From Clitoria ternatea (lineage: Eukaryota; Streptophyta; Magnoliopsida; Fabales; Fabaceae): DNA of 64,000 nt. Position 1 is the first letter of the stretch; each line of letters begins with the position of its first letter. Location: positions 83,021,501-83,085,500 of the forward strand of contig CM075670.1 of NCBI GenBank assembly GCA_037962975.1, given 5' to 3'. The notes below the pieces were generated by a model, which saw only the letters and a list, made by a program, of their open reading frames with translations, did not search any database and had not been told where the DNA came from. Shown piece by piece: positions 45,182 to 56,148 of this stretch. Position numbers and translations under genes: made by a program.

Positions 45182-45544
45182 TGTGACGTCCTACGTCAAT
45201 TTTACATTTATTTACATCCGTTTAATTATTTTTCACAATAAATTTTTTACGTTTACTGATAGTTAATTAGATCCTAACATAAAACCACATTTATTTTTCT
45301 TAAGCACACTCAAAATAATAACTGATAGAAAATAAAACAAATAATAAAATTGAATTAATTAAATAAGCGGAAGAAGAAAATGAAGTCAGGGGTCACTCGC
45401 TTGAGCGAGACCCTGATTCGCTTAAGCGAAACCAGTGAGGGTCGCTTAGGCGAGTTCCGACTCACTTGAGTGAATTCTACATTTTAAACTTGAGCGAACT
45501 ACGAGACATGCAAGGGAAATTCACAAATTCAGTCTTTTACTCGG

Positions 45545-45945
45545 AAATGGTCCTCTCGGTTCTATCTCACTCGGGAACATCTTGACCTTCCTACACTCGG
45601 AAGGGTTCTCTCGGTCATGCCTCACTCGGAAACATCCTAACCAATCAGAAGTGGATCTCTCAGTCATGCCTTACTCGGAAACATTCTAACCTTTACTCAG
45701 AAAGAGTTCTCTCGGCCATGCCTCACTCAGAAACATTCTAACCTTCACTCAAAAAGAGTTCTCTCGGCCATGCCTCACTCGGAAACATTCTAACCTTCAC
45801 TCAGAAAGAGTTCTCTCGGCCAGGCCTCACTTGGAAACATTCTAACCTTCACTCAGAAAGAGTTCTCTCAGCCATGCCTCACTCGGAAACATTCTAACCT
45901 TCACTCAGAAAGAGTTCTCTCGGCCATGCCTCACTCGGAAAGGGC
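45545..45945. repeat. 52-bp tandem repeat in LTR D
   Basis: About seven to eight copies of a 52-bp unit containing TTCTCTCGGCCATGCC, then TCACTCGGAAACATTC, then TAACCTTCACTCAGAAAG. Unit boundaries at 45706 and 45758 confirm the period; the leftmost units are diverged. The right LTR has the same array at about 57875-58330 with roughly one more copy. Confidence 0.9.
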
Positions 45946-46480
45946 GAGGGATACTCGCTTGAGCGAAATAGGCACAAAATCAATTTCCCTGGCCCTCGCT
46001 TGGACAAGACTGAATCCGCCAGGGCGAGATTCGTCCAGTAATCAACTATACTACAACAGACACACTTCATTCATGACCCACATTAATCAACATACCGATT
46101 CTAGATTAGTTCAACACACAAGTAACATATTATAACATCACATACACAGAAAACTCATTATACATTACACACATAATTCATTTACAAATTCCTCGGTTCC
46201 TTGGCATCAATCCTTCGCTTGGCGCATCTCCAGGGTTTCGACCTCTTCCCTGTCACTGGTTACTAAATTAAAGAAAACCACAACAAGGGTGAGTGTTTGG
46301 CATCATAATTAATCTAGAACGGAAATTAAATAACAAGTACATGTGTATAAATTCCATCCGATTGCTTTATCCTTAAATTGCAAATCACATTTGGCAAATA
46401 TAATTAAGTACATACACATCATCACACAATACTAGTAATTCATCAATTATCACCACTGACTCTCACACAAAATCGACGCC

Positions 46481-46625
46481 TAGTATCCGGATACTAAAGG
46501 ATCGGCCTTCAGTTGGGGGTCCTACTTAACACCCCGTGAACCCTGCTTGGTCCACTGAGTCCTGCTTGACTCTCTACCTCAACCACTGGGTACTACTTGA
46601 CCACTGGGTAGCTCAACTGGGCACA
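46481..46625. repeat. Mini-hairpin block with CCTRCTTG loop in LTR D
   Basis: The perfect palindrome TAGTATCCGGATACTA (46481-46496) is followed by GGGGT/ACCCC around CCTACTTAAC (46516-46535), GTGAACC/GGTCCAC around CTGCTT, GAGT-CCTGCTTG-ACTC (46557-46572) and GGT-ACTACTTG-ACC. Loops are nearly constant and arms vary. The right-LTR counterpart is at about 58865-59005, where the palindrome has one change (TAGTATCCAGATACTA). Confidence 0.8.
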
Positions 46626-47744
46626 AAAACCACGGGAGCCAGAAACGAGGGGCTATACATACCGTCGGCCGTTCCACACCACATAATCATACATGTATAT
46701 ATCACATTCCTCATATCATATATCAAGTGGCCATCAATAATAAATCATACTCATCAACTGGGTGACCTACTTGTTAAGCCCGTCATCACAACGCCATTAT
46801 ACACATCGAATCATCACAATGTAAAAACACTTTAATCTCATACTCATCATAAACCATACACAATTCACATTCATACATACATACACATGCAATTATCATC
46901 CAACAATCTTTCTTACCGTTTTAATACCCAGCTCGGCGACCTGAACCCAAAATACGCACTTATTCTAATTAATTACAACCCGAACACCCCCTTACCTCGA
47001 TTCCAAGCTTCAACGATTTGTTCTTGATGCCGATTGCATCCTCTAAGTGCTGGGTTCAAGGTTCCAGCTCCGAATTCGACGCTCGCTTCATCACTCAGTC
47101 CTCCGACGTTTGTTTTGCTACCTACGGAGGTCGGAATGCAAAACCCATAAACGTGATATTACCCTCATTGTTTCAAATACCAAGTTTTAAGCTCACACAT
47201 ACTAGAGGAGTAGAAAACGGAACCTTACCCCGCCATGCATGACCATTCGGTTTAAAGGAGAAAACGAAAGAGATGAGATAAATCAATTTAAAGGGTCCAT
47301 TGTACTCACCTCAAAGCCACGATCTCAAAAATGGGGTTATTTCAAAGTTTTGACGCGGAATAGGCCTTCCCTTGGAGCATGCAGCTCTTGGCAGTGAGAG
47401 GGAGGAGAAAAAGAAGAAGAAGAATAAGAAGAAGAAGAAGAAGAAGAAGAAGTAGGCTCGTGTGAAATGAATGAGGAAGAAAATGGATTTTTATTATTTA
47501 AGGCTCAGGGGCAACATGGTCATTTCCCTATTTCTTTTATAATTTCTTTGAAAGTTTTAATTAAACTTTTACCTCCTTCTAATTACTCCTCATTTAACCC
47601 TTTTGTACTTAGTCAATCAATTAAATTTATTTATTTCCACACTAGTTAATTATTTATAATTGCCTTTATATCAAATAAATCTCTAAAACAATTATTAATA
47701 TTTTCCGCTACTCATAATTTTACTAAAATATTAGGGATGTTACA

Positions 47745-47762
47745 TCCACCCCCTAAAAAGGG
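47745..47762 (-). other. Polypurine tract of D
   Basis: The plus strand TCCACCCCCTAAAAAGGG is, in element sense, a purine tract ending GGGGGTGGA against the LTR start TGTAACATCCC. This is the expected second-strand primer. Confidence 0.8.
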
Positions 47763-47766
47763 ATTT

Positions 47767-48943
47767 CGTCCCCGAAATCAACGCACCTTATTGAAAAGAT
47801 CGGGGTACAACCGCCTTATGTCCGATTCCAACTCCTACGTGTAGGTTATCCTATTTAAATTTTGCCACTTCACCTTTACCAATGGTACTTCCTTGTTTCT
47901 TAACCGTTTAGTCTGGTATTCTTCAATACCGATTGGTGTGACTTCCACCGTCAGGTCCTCCTTTAATTCGATAGAATCTTCTGGCACAATCATGGAATCA
48001 CACGGAATGTACGCCCGAAGTTGTGACACATGAAACATATTGTGGATATTAGTTAACGACTGGGGAAGATCCAATCGCTAAGCAACATCACCAATCCTCT
48101 CCAAAATTTGATATGGCCCAATGTATCTCGGGTTAAGCTTATGACTCTTCAGTATCCGACCTACACCTTTGGTCGGTGAAACCTTCAGAAATACCCAATC
48201 TCCCGCCTGAAACTCAAGTGGTCTATGACGATTGTCATAGTAACTTTTCTGTCTGTCTTGGGCAGTCTTCAGTTTCTCTCGAATCAAGGCAACCTGTTCA
48301 GTCATTTCCTGAATTAGTTCAGGACCCAAATGGATAGCATTGCCATTTTCATTCCAACACAAAGATGTACAATACCTTCTACCATATAGAGCTTCATATG
48401 GAGCCATACCAATGCTACTGTGGTAACTGTTATTATACGCAAACTCCACCAGTGACAAGTATCTTTCCCATGAACCACCTTGCTCCAATACACAGGCTCT
48501 AAGCATATCCTCTAAAGTCTGAATTGTACGCTCAGACTGACCATCAGTCTGAGGATGATAAGCTGAACTCAATCTTAGTTCAGTATCCAACTCCTGTTGT
48601 AAACTTCCCCAAAATCTAGAAGTGAATCGGGGATCACGATCCGAAATAATACTCGAAGGCACACCATGCAATCTTACAATCTCCGTAATGTATAACCTAA
48701 TCAGTCCAATGACCATTTCATGTTCATAGCCAGAAACTGAGCACTCTTGGTCAGCCTATCCACAATTACCCAGATTGCATTACATCCGGATTGGGTACGA
48801 GGTAACCCGGATACAAAATCCATAGTAATACTCACCACTTCCAAATCGGAATCTCAGGTGGTTGGAGCAATCCAGGGGGTCTCTGGTGTTCAACCTTACA
48901 TTTCTGACATATCACACAAGACTTCACATATTTAGTTATTGCT
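47767..48943 (-). pseudogene. D integrase, C-terminal part, decayed
   Basis: This continues the integrase interrupted by solo LTR C. Translation begins KSCVICQKCKVEHQRPP (second half of the HHCC zinc domain). The first-Asp region MDFVSGLPRTQSG follows in another frame, then SDRDPRFTSRFWGSL and YHPQTDGQSERT carrying catalytic Asp and Glu, then AYNNSYHSSIGMAPYEALYG, YYDNRHRPLEFQAGDWVFLKV and a chromodomain tail KRLRNKEVPLVKVKWQN...ESDIRRLYPDLF. Stops lie near 48078 and at 47835 (where Trp is expected), and frameshifts near 48710 and 48850. Confidence 0.9.
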
Positions 48944-50098
48944 TTCTTTGTAACACCCCGATTTTTTGTACTCGAATCCCGATGTAATCGTCATAATTAA
49001 TAAAAATGTGAATAAGTTTTTTGCGTTTGAAAATATTTCCAAGACACCACCATGATCACATCAAGACCCAAATCACAGAAAACCAAAGAGTGAGATTAAA
49101 TAACCTAAAACTGGATCGATAACTAAATTGCCCATAACGGTATACAAAAATAAAGAGTTTACAGTGGAAGAATATGTATACCGGGCACACGCCTACTCCC
49201 ATATATGACGATATGAGAAAAGGCTAGGCAAGGCATGCAAACCTATTACTTATCACATTCATGCACATTCCGCAGACGCATGCATTGCCTAAGACATAAT
49301 AAATATATATGTATACATATACATCCGGGGATATTCTCCCGACTATCTCAATCATCAATGAACATCACTCAATTTCAATCTTTTAATACACATTAAATCA
49401 TCTCTTACACTCTACATATATATATATATATATTCACTATCCACAAATTCAAGGGATCATCTTATACATATCCAAAATCACTAATCATCTATATCCTCAT
49501 AACCAATTCGTTCATTACATAGAAAACCCATAAATGATGCCGACCAAGGCATGTCCACTATCACTATTTACCTTCACCCAAGCTTTAATTAAAATCCGAA
49601 CTCATCCCATGGCAACCTGCATCACAATGCTAAAAAGGAGACCACACGAGAGAGTGAGTTATACATTCAAAATGACGAATAATATATATATATTGTGATC
49701 ATGTGTATATGCATACAAACATCATGTGTGCTTTGCTATAAAATCATTAAATTTCATTCATTCATCATCTTATTATCATAATAGGCATACAAGCCTCATG
49801 AATCGCAATTCATATCATAAATAAGCTCAAGCACATACACAATCACATACACAATCACTTGCTACTTATCAACAAGGGCATTCATAATCATTATCATCAT
49901 TAATTCATTAAGGCTTCACTCAATACCTCCTCGTAAGGGGTTCTCATCACTCGTGGTCATCCCATCTCAAATGCCATGCTCTTATGGCTAATGCATATGT
50001 CAACTGTTTAATGCACATGTAATGGATCCATTTCTTACCATCAGGTGATCATATCCACCATACCATTTATTTCCCAATGATTATCATAATAATATCAT

Positions 50099-50515
50099 CA
50101 CTCAGGGATACACCCTTCGTGGCACCCCACAAGGTGATTCATTTCACAATAATTATCACAATACCATCATCACTTGGGAATACACCCCTCGTGGCACCCC
50201 ACAAGGTGATATATTCAACAATAGTACAACGTCCTCTTCACTTCAGGATATACCCTTCGTGGCACCCCGCAAGGTGATATATTCAACAATAGGACAACGT
50301 CCTCTTCACTCCAGGATATACCCTTTGTGGCACCCCGCAAGATGATATATTCAACAATAGGACAACGTCCTCTTCACTCCGGGATATACCCTTCGTGGCA
50401 CCCCGCAAGGTGATATATTCAACAATAATTATCACAATACCATCATCACTCGGGGATACACCCCTCGTGGCACCCCGCAAGGTGATATATTCAACAATAA
50501 TACATATCAATGCCA
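50099..50515. repeat. 68-bp tandem repeat, six copies, with internal hairpin
   Basis: Units start near 50099, 50168, 50244, 50312, 50380 and 50451 (period 68-72 bp). Each contains a core like CTTCGTGGCACCCCGCAAGG, where the sequence around CACC is partly self-complementary (TTGTGG-CACC-CCACAA with some G-T pairs), followed by TGATATATTCAACAATA. Confidence 0.85.
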
Positions 50516-51137
50516 TGCTATGCCATGAATGCAACAATGCAATAATGCATGTGCCCAACAACCTCGCAAGGATATCTCACCCTCTCAATTAGGGATATAA
50601 TTTACTTTGGCATTTTAATACTTATTCATAATCATTTACAAGGCCCCTCAAGGCACATCGTTCATATAATTGGCATTCAATGGCCACAAACATCATTCGT
50701 AACAATCCACACATGGATATCAAAGGCATAGCTAACATCATAATATTGTTTTGCACTTGGAATCATCCAAGACATATTCCTTATCCCATATATACAGCAA
50801 TCACACGTATGCCCGACACAATCATATTCTTGAACTTATATCTCAACACATCATATATATAATTCATATCATATGGCAAGTCATTATTTATATTCAACCA
50901 CACTGGTTTTACAACAAAATCATCCATAATAACAATCATCCTTTACTCAAGGAAATGATCCGCAACGTCATTCGTTATTACCCATTATAATTGTCATCTC
51001 CGATTTATCGGTTATTAACTTACACCTTGCCATTCAATCATTTCCAAGAAGGGTTCGTAAAGTATCACACAAGGTAAAGGAAGAAGGCCCAACGCCATCA
51101 AAACTGAGAAAAGAAGGGAAAATTCCATCAGGGGTTT

Positions 51138-52065
51138 ACTCGCTCAAGCGAGACCCACATTGGCTTGAGCGAGACCATTCCATCTCGCTTGAGCGCCTCA
51201 TCTCGCTCGGGCATAATTGTTCCAGTAACCATTTCTACATGCATTCGCTCGAGCGAGGCTCCCTTCAACTAGCTACTCGCTCGAGCGAGAATAGTCCAGT
51301 AACGAATCCCACTAACACTCGCTTGAGCGAGGCACCCACTCGCTTAAGCGAAATTCGACCAGAGGTCGTCCTTCCCTTCCACACTCGCTCACTCGGTGAG
51401 ACTTCCCAACACTCGGTTTTTCACTCGGTGAACTCATTCCAGAACCGATTCCTCTCATTCGGTATTTCACTCGGCTAAATAATTCCAAGACCGATTCCAC
51501 ACTCGCTCGGTCTTTCACTCAGTAAATTACTCCAAAACCGACTCCTTTCTCTTTCACTCGAGCGAAGTCATTCCAGAGTATTTCTGGACAGACTCACACC
51601 GTATATCCCCATCGGTGCCATCCCACTCGAAATTACACACTCGGAGGCACTCCACTCGGAACAAGTTACACTGAACTCGGAAATTCCCCACTCGGAACTC
51701 CACTGCCTGGAATATCACACTCGGAGACCTTTCACTCGGAATTATATTCACTTCCTCACTCGGAAGGTCCTGTCTCGGACATAGCTTACTCGGAATTTCA
51801 CTCGGAAATTCACCACATCATGAAATTATTTTCTAAAATTCCCGCTCGAGCGGAATTCATCTAGTATCAATGTCCTCCCTTGCTCGCTCAAACGCGGCCA
51901 CGCCCGCTTGAGCGAGGTTCGTCCAGAATCTCACCTGCTCACCATTCACTCGTCTCGCTTGAGCGGAAAGCTCACTCGCCTGAGCGACATTGGCCCAGAG
52001 GCCATAATACCGAGACAGGGGATTCTCGCCTGAGCGAGATCCCATCTCGCTTGAGCGAGAATATC
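51138..52065. repeat. CTCGCTTGAGCGAG palindromes and CACTCGG words in LTR C
   Basis: Two clusters of hyphenated palindromes (51138-51352 and 51842-52063) flank a CACTCGG-rich stretch. Centres are mostly TG, with some CG, CA and TA, consistent with minus orientation of the element. GTCCAGTAA-like words sit between several copies, as they do in LTR D. Confidence 0.85.
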
Positions 52066-52642
52066 AGTACATAAGCAGAAAACGAAATTCTCACAGCTCA
52101 ACATATGAAATCACGTTTAAGGCCAACTTAATCATATCCAACACATCATATACGACATATGGGGCACATAAAACTTGTTCTAAGCATTCTTACTCGGAAA
52201 TTCTCATTATAAGCCAAATTTGGATATATCCAACATGTCATACACATCCCGAAAGGCATATACATCCTGTTCAAATATTCATACTTATACATTTCCATTC
52301 CAAACTTAATATTCACATTAAAATCATGCTTATCATATTTAACAAACATATTCTCATACATTATCCACAATAATCATCAACTTGCCATTCCAAACATCTC
52401 AATAACTATATGGCAAGGCAGGCATGAGTATTTAACACATACATCAAATCACTCTCAATTTACTTATGCAATTTGAATGTTAACTCCTCTCCTACCTCGA
52501 GGGAAGAGCCGAAACGATTCCAATGCTCCGAATGCTCCTTCGCATCACCCGAAATACGATCTACACACCATACATATACATACACATAATCAATAACCAT
52601 CATAACTCTAAACATTTGTTAGCTTATCATAAAGCTCAACCT

Positions 52643-52729
52643 CAAGTCCTAGACTTGCTAAACACCGAGTTATGCAATTGTGTTAGGCTTCGGGAATTCC
52701 TTTCCCAAAGCCAAGATCCTCTAGATCTT
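52643..52729. repeat. Three adjacent hairpins in LTR C
   Basis: CAAGTC-CTA-GACTTG (52643-52657), GGCTTCGGGA...TTCCCAAAGCC (52686-52712) and AAGATC-CTCTA-GATCTT (52713-52729). The arms are unrelated to each other, yet each is self-complementary, as in the other LTR hairpin arrays. Confidence 0.75.
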
Positions 52730-54033
52730 AAAGGCTAACAAAACCCAACAACATCATCATCTCATCCATTCCATAATGCAATCCCATATTACATCAATCC
52801 TTCAAATATCATCATTGTCACTTGGAGCTCCACACAAGTTATCCTTGCTTCTCTTAAACCATCCTTAGTTATAAAACTCTAATGACACAAATCATGGCCT
52901 ATCAATTCACCAACCAATATGTATGTCCCATTAATTCCACCTTTAAGGGTGATCTCCAATGTTCACCATTATTCATTATTATAATTAATAACACACATAT
53001 TAAATATCACCCATTACATTCAATTCAACCTTTCAAGCTATATTATATCCATTTCCCCAAATTCTTAGGGCTAGGGTTTTCATCAAAACCCAACAACATT
53101 TACCCATGCTCATTAATCACCACCATTGGCCATTTTTCATCATTAGTATCATTCTCCAATATCATTAAACCTACATTCTACTCACATTTCACACTTTCCC
53201 TAAATTATTAGAGTTAGGGTTTCACTAAAAACCCATCAACATCATAAATGCTCATTAATTTTCCACTCATTCAAGTATTAATTTCATGCACCCATAACAA
53301 CCCACCATTAATGCCATAATAACAACACCCCACCTTAGGGTTTCCATATTAATGCTCTCCTAACAACCCATATGCAATAAATACTCCCCCAAATACCAAG
53401 AACCCAAAATCTAGAGCATAAAGCTCATGAAAATGATGAGGAACTTACCTCAACCAAGAGACAGCCATGAGCTTCCAAAAGAGGAAGGAGTCACACAAAA
53501 ACATGAAGAAAAGAGGAGGGGAATTCCAGCCACAAGCTTCTCCTTCAAGCTTCCATGAAAACGAAAATGGTGGAGGAGGGGAAGACTCCACATGGCTTAG
53601 GTTTTGGAGAGAAGAGAATAGAAAGAAGAAGAAAAAGTGGCATGAAACATAAGAGAGGGAGGAGGGTTTATGTTTTAATATTTGACTTCACATTAAAATT
53701 TCACTGTTTTATAACAAACAGGCTCTCAGTTCGGGCTCAATACTATATCCAAAAATTATTCCAAATATAGATTCGGATTCCCAATAATATTCTTAACAGC
53801 CCTGACCAACGGCATCTCAATCGGAGATACTTGGTCTGACACCCATATTCTAATTGGGTATAATTTTATCTCCTAAATCTCAGTAAATCATAAATATCCA
53901 TAATAAATCCTAATTTTAATTATTCCAACACTTTTGGGACACAAATCAACTCACATACAATTATTTATTATTTATTCTCATCAATTATTCATTTCTATAA
54001 AATTCGGGATGTTACATTCTTCATTCTCGGCCA

Positions 54034-56148
54034 CTAGAATTCTTTCTTCAAATCATGGTACATTTTCATAACACCGGGATGAATGCTCAAAGAACTCCTA
54101 TGTGCTTCAGCTAACACGGCTTGCCTGAAATCACCTTTTGCAGGCACCACAACTCGGTCTCGGAACCTCCAAATTCCATCGTTACCTTTGGTTAATTCCA
54201 TATCTTTACCTCTTGCTTGAGTGTCAAGCAGTTCCATCAACTCTTCATCGTCCTTTTGGGCCATAGCTAAAGATTCCAGAAATTCATTGGAGATCTTCAG
54301 CATCCCAACTATCATTTGATTTGGAGCGTTCATAACAACCCCAATGTTCATATCACAAAAGCTTTCCAACAATTCTTGCTCTTTGCCCATCAAGAAAGCT
54401 GCATGTAATACTTTTCTACTCAGAGCATCGGCAACAACATTTGCTTTACCAGGATGGTACCTCAAATCAAAATCATAATCCTTTAGGTACTCCACCCATC
54501 TCCTTTGTCTCATGTTTAGTTCCTTTTGATCAAATAAGTATTTCAAGCTCTTGTGGTCACTAAATACCATAAAGCGAGACCCATATAAATAATGGAGCCA
54601 GATCTTTAATGCAAATACCACTGCCGCAAGCTCAAGGTCATGAGTCAGGTAATTCTGTTCATACGGTCTCAATTGCCTTGAGGCATAGGCGATTACCCAG
54701 TCATCTTGCATCAGCACACATCCCAAACCAAACTTAGATGCATCACAATACACCACAAATTCTTTCGTTACATCTGGTAGTCCAAGTACAGGTGCAGTAG
54801 TCAAACACTGCTTAAGAGTTTGGAAACTCAATTCACACTTGTCCGACCATACAAATGGATTCTCCTTTCTCGTCAACCGAGTCAAAGGAAGCGTAATACG
54901 AGAAAATCCTTCAATAAAGCGACGATAATACCCAGCCAATCTGAGAAAACTCCTAATTTCAGTCACCGACCTAAGCCTTTCCCAAGCCATAACTGCTTCA
55001 ATCTTGGATGGATCAACAGATACGCTCTCTCGGGAAATCACATGCCCCAAGAATTGTACACTTCCTTCCCAGGAATCACATTTAGATAACTTAGCATACA
55101 ACCTTTTCTCACGTAGTATCGACAAAACAATTTGAAGATGTTGTGCATGTTCCTCAATCGACTTCGAATACACCAATATATCATCGATGAACACTACCAC
55201 AAATTGATCCAAGTATGGTTGAAAAATCCGGTTCATGTAATCCATAAAGATAGCAGGAGCATTTGTCACTCCAAAAGGCATTACAACATACTCAAAGTGT
55301 CCATACCGAGTCCGGAATGCCGTCTTTGGAATATCTTCCGACTTTACTCTTATTTGGTGATATCCCGACCTCAAGTCGATCTTGGAAAATACTACAACGC
55401 CTCGCAACTGATCCAACAAATCATCGATTCGTGGCAAAGGATATTTATTCTTAACCGTCAACTTATTCAACTGTCGGTAGTTGACACACATCCGCATACT
55501 ACCGTCCTTCTTTTTCACCAATAGTACCGGAGCGCCCCATGGTGAAGCACTCGGTCGGATAAACCCCTTCTCTAACATCTCGTTCACTTGTTTCTTCACT
55601 TTGATCAATTCTACCGAAGACATTCTATAAGGCGCACGGGACACAGGTTCGGCCCCGGGAATCAAATCGATGGTAAAATCAATCTCCCGATTGGGAGGAA
55701 ACTCTAGAATTTCTTCCAGAAATACATCAGGGAAATCACACACTACCGGAATATCACTCGGTATAAGATTATATCGTCCTTCCGAAGTAAATAGAATAAC
55801 ATAAGTTATGGAGACATCACTCACCACGTTCTTTGTGTCAAGTTCCTGGGAGAAAACGATGGTTTTCTGATAGCAGTCCACCATAACATGGTTAGCAGCC
55901 AACCAATCGAGACCTAAAATAATATCTAGGTTCTTCAATGGCATACAAATCAGATTCACCAGAAAGGTGCGATCTTCAACTTGCATTGGCAATTCCCTAT
56001 ACATAGTGGTTGCACGGAAAGTGGAGCCAGTAGGAGTGGAGAAACTAAGAACATTCTCCATTAACACCACCGGCAAACTAAGCCGTCGTACACAACTCTC
56101 AGAAATAAAAGAATGCGTTGCACCAGAATCATAAATAATATCTACCAT
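54034..56148 (-). CDS. D protease, reverse transcriptase and RNase H, open frame of 704 codons
   Basis: This is a continuous frame with the aspartic protease active site DSGATHSF (7-14) and LGLDWL (78-83). Reverse-transcriptase motifs follow: KKDGSMRMCVNYRQLN (213-228), SKIDLRSGYHQI (255-266), MPFGVTNAP (290-298) and catalytic FIDDILVYS (320-328). RNase H has YCDAS (467-471), LELAAVVFALKIW (505-517), SDHKSLKYLF (530-539) and VVADALSRK (571-579). The frame then enters the integrase zinc domain and stops at KKEF where Trp is expected. All catalytic acids of protease, RT and RNase H that I can place are present. The start is a convenience; in the live element this would be part of a gag-pol polyprotein. 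It replicates element RNA in virus-like particles. With gag and integrase broken it cannot act alone. Confidence 0.93.
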   Translation of the reverse strand: MVDIIYDSGATHSFISESCVRRLSLPVVLMENVLSFSTPTGSTFRATTMYRELPMQVEDRTFLVNLICMPLKNLDIILGLDWLAANHVMVDCYQKTIVFSQELDTKNVVSDVSITYVILFTSEGRYNLIPSDIPVVCDFPDVFLEEILEFPPNREIDFTIDLIPGAEPVSRAPYRMSSVELIKVKKQVNEMLEKGFIRPSASPWGAPVLLVKKKDGSMRMCVNYRQLNKLTVKNKYPLPRIDDLLDQLRGVVVFSKIDLRSGYHQIRVKSEDIPKTAFRTRYGHFEYVVMPFGVTNAPAIFMDYMNRIFQPYLDQFVVVFIDDILVYSKSIEEHAQHLQIVLSILREKRLYAKLSKCDSWEGSVQFLGHVISRESVSVDPSKIEAVMAWERLRSVTEIRSFLRLAGYYRRFIEGFSRITLPLTRLTRKENPFVWSDKCELSFQTLKQCLTTAPVLGLPDVTKEFVVYCDASKFGLGCVLMQDDWVIAYASRQLRPYEQNYLTHDLELAAVVFALKIWLHYLYGSRFMVFSDHKSLKYLFDQKELNMRQRRWVEYLKDYDFDLRYHPGKANVVADALSRKVLHAAFLMGKEQELLESFCDMNIGVVMNAPNQMIVGMLKISNEFLESLAMAQKDDEELMELLDTQARGKDMELTKGNDGIWRFRDRVVVPAKGDFRQAVLAEAHRSSLSIHPGVMKMYHDLKKEF

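Larger units (their letters stand above)
45182..47744 (-). mobile_element. Left (3') LTR of D
   Basis: The LTR begins TGTGACGTCC and ends GGGATGTTACA, 2563 bp. It contains CTCGCTTGAGCGAG-type palindromes (45398-45500 and 45950-46030), a 52-bp tandem repeat (45545-45945), the mini-hairpin block (46481-46625) and an interrupted GAAGAA tract near 47409-47452. It is highly similar to the right LTR. The region encodes nothing recognisable. Confidence 0.93.
48949..54016 (-). mobile_element. Solo LTR C (5068 bp) inserted in D's integrase, duplication TTCTT
   Basis: The element runs from TGTAACACCCCG to GGGATGTTACA, flanked by a perfect TTCTT duplication (48944-48948 and 54017-54021). The integrase reading resumes across the gap between MKK and the CVICQK region, proving an insertion. 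Both ends match the LTR of element B in reverse orientation, so C belongs to B's family. It contains 68-bp tandem repeats (50099-50515), CTCGCTTGAGCGAG palindromes (51138-52065), CACTCGGAA words (51380-51800), a hairpin group (52643-52729) and a purine-rich tract (53460-53660). No internal region remains, so an element of perhaps 15 kb was removed by LTR-LTR recombination. Confidence 0.95.

Noticed and set aside
45545..45945. CRISPR-like array of regular repeats
   Set aside because: The 52-bp units are contiguous with no unique spacers, lie in an LTR and occur in both LTRs of one element; this is plant nuclear DNA.
53467..53770. Lys/Arg-rich open frames near the right end of LTR C
   Set aside because: They fall in the purine-rich tract that is a pyrimidine leader in element sense; the composition explains them.
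54820..55524. Plus-strand open frames across element D's polymerase
   Set aside because: They are antisense shadows of the conserved reverse-transcriptase frame on the minus strand.
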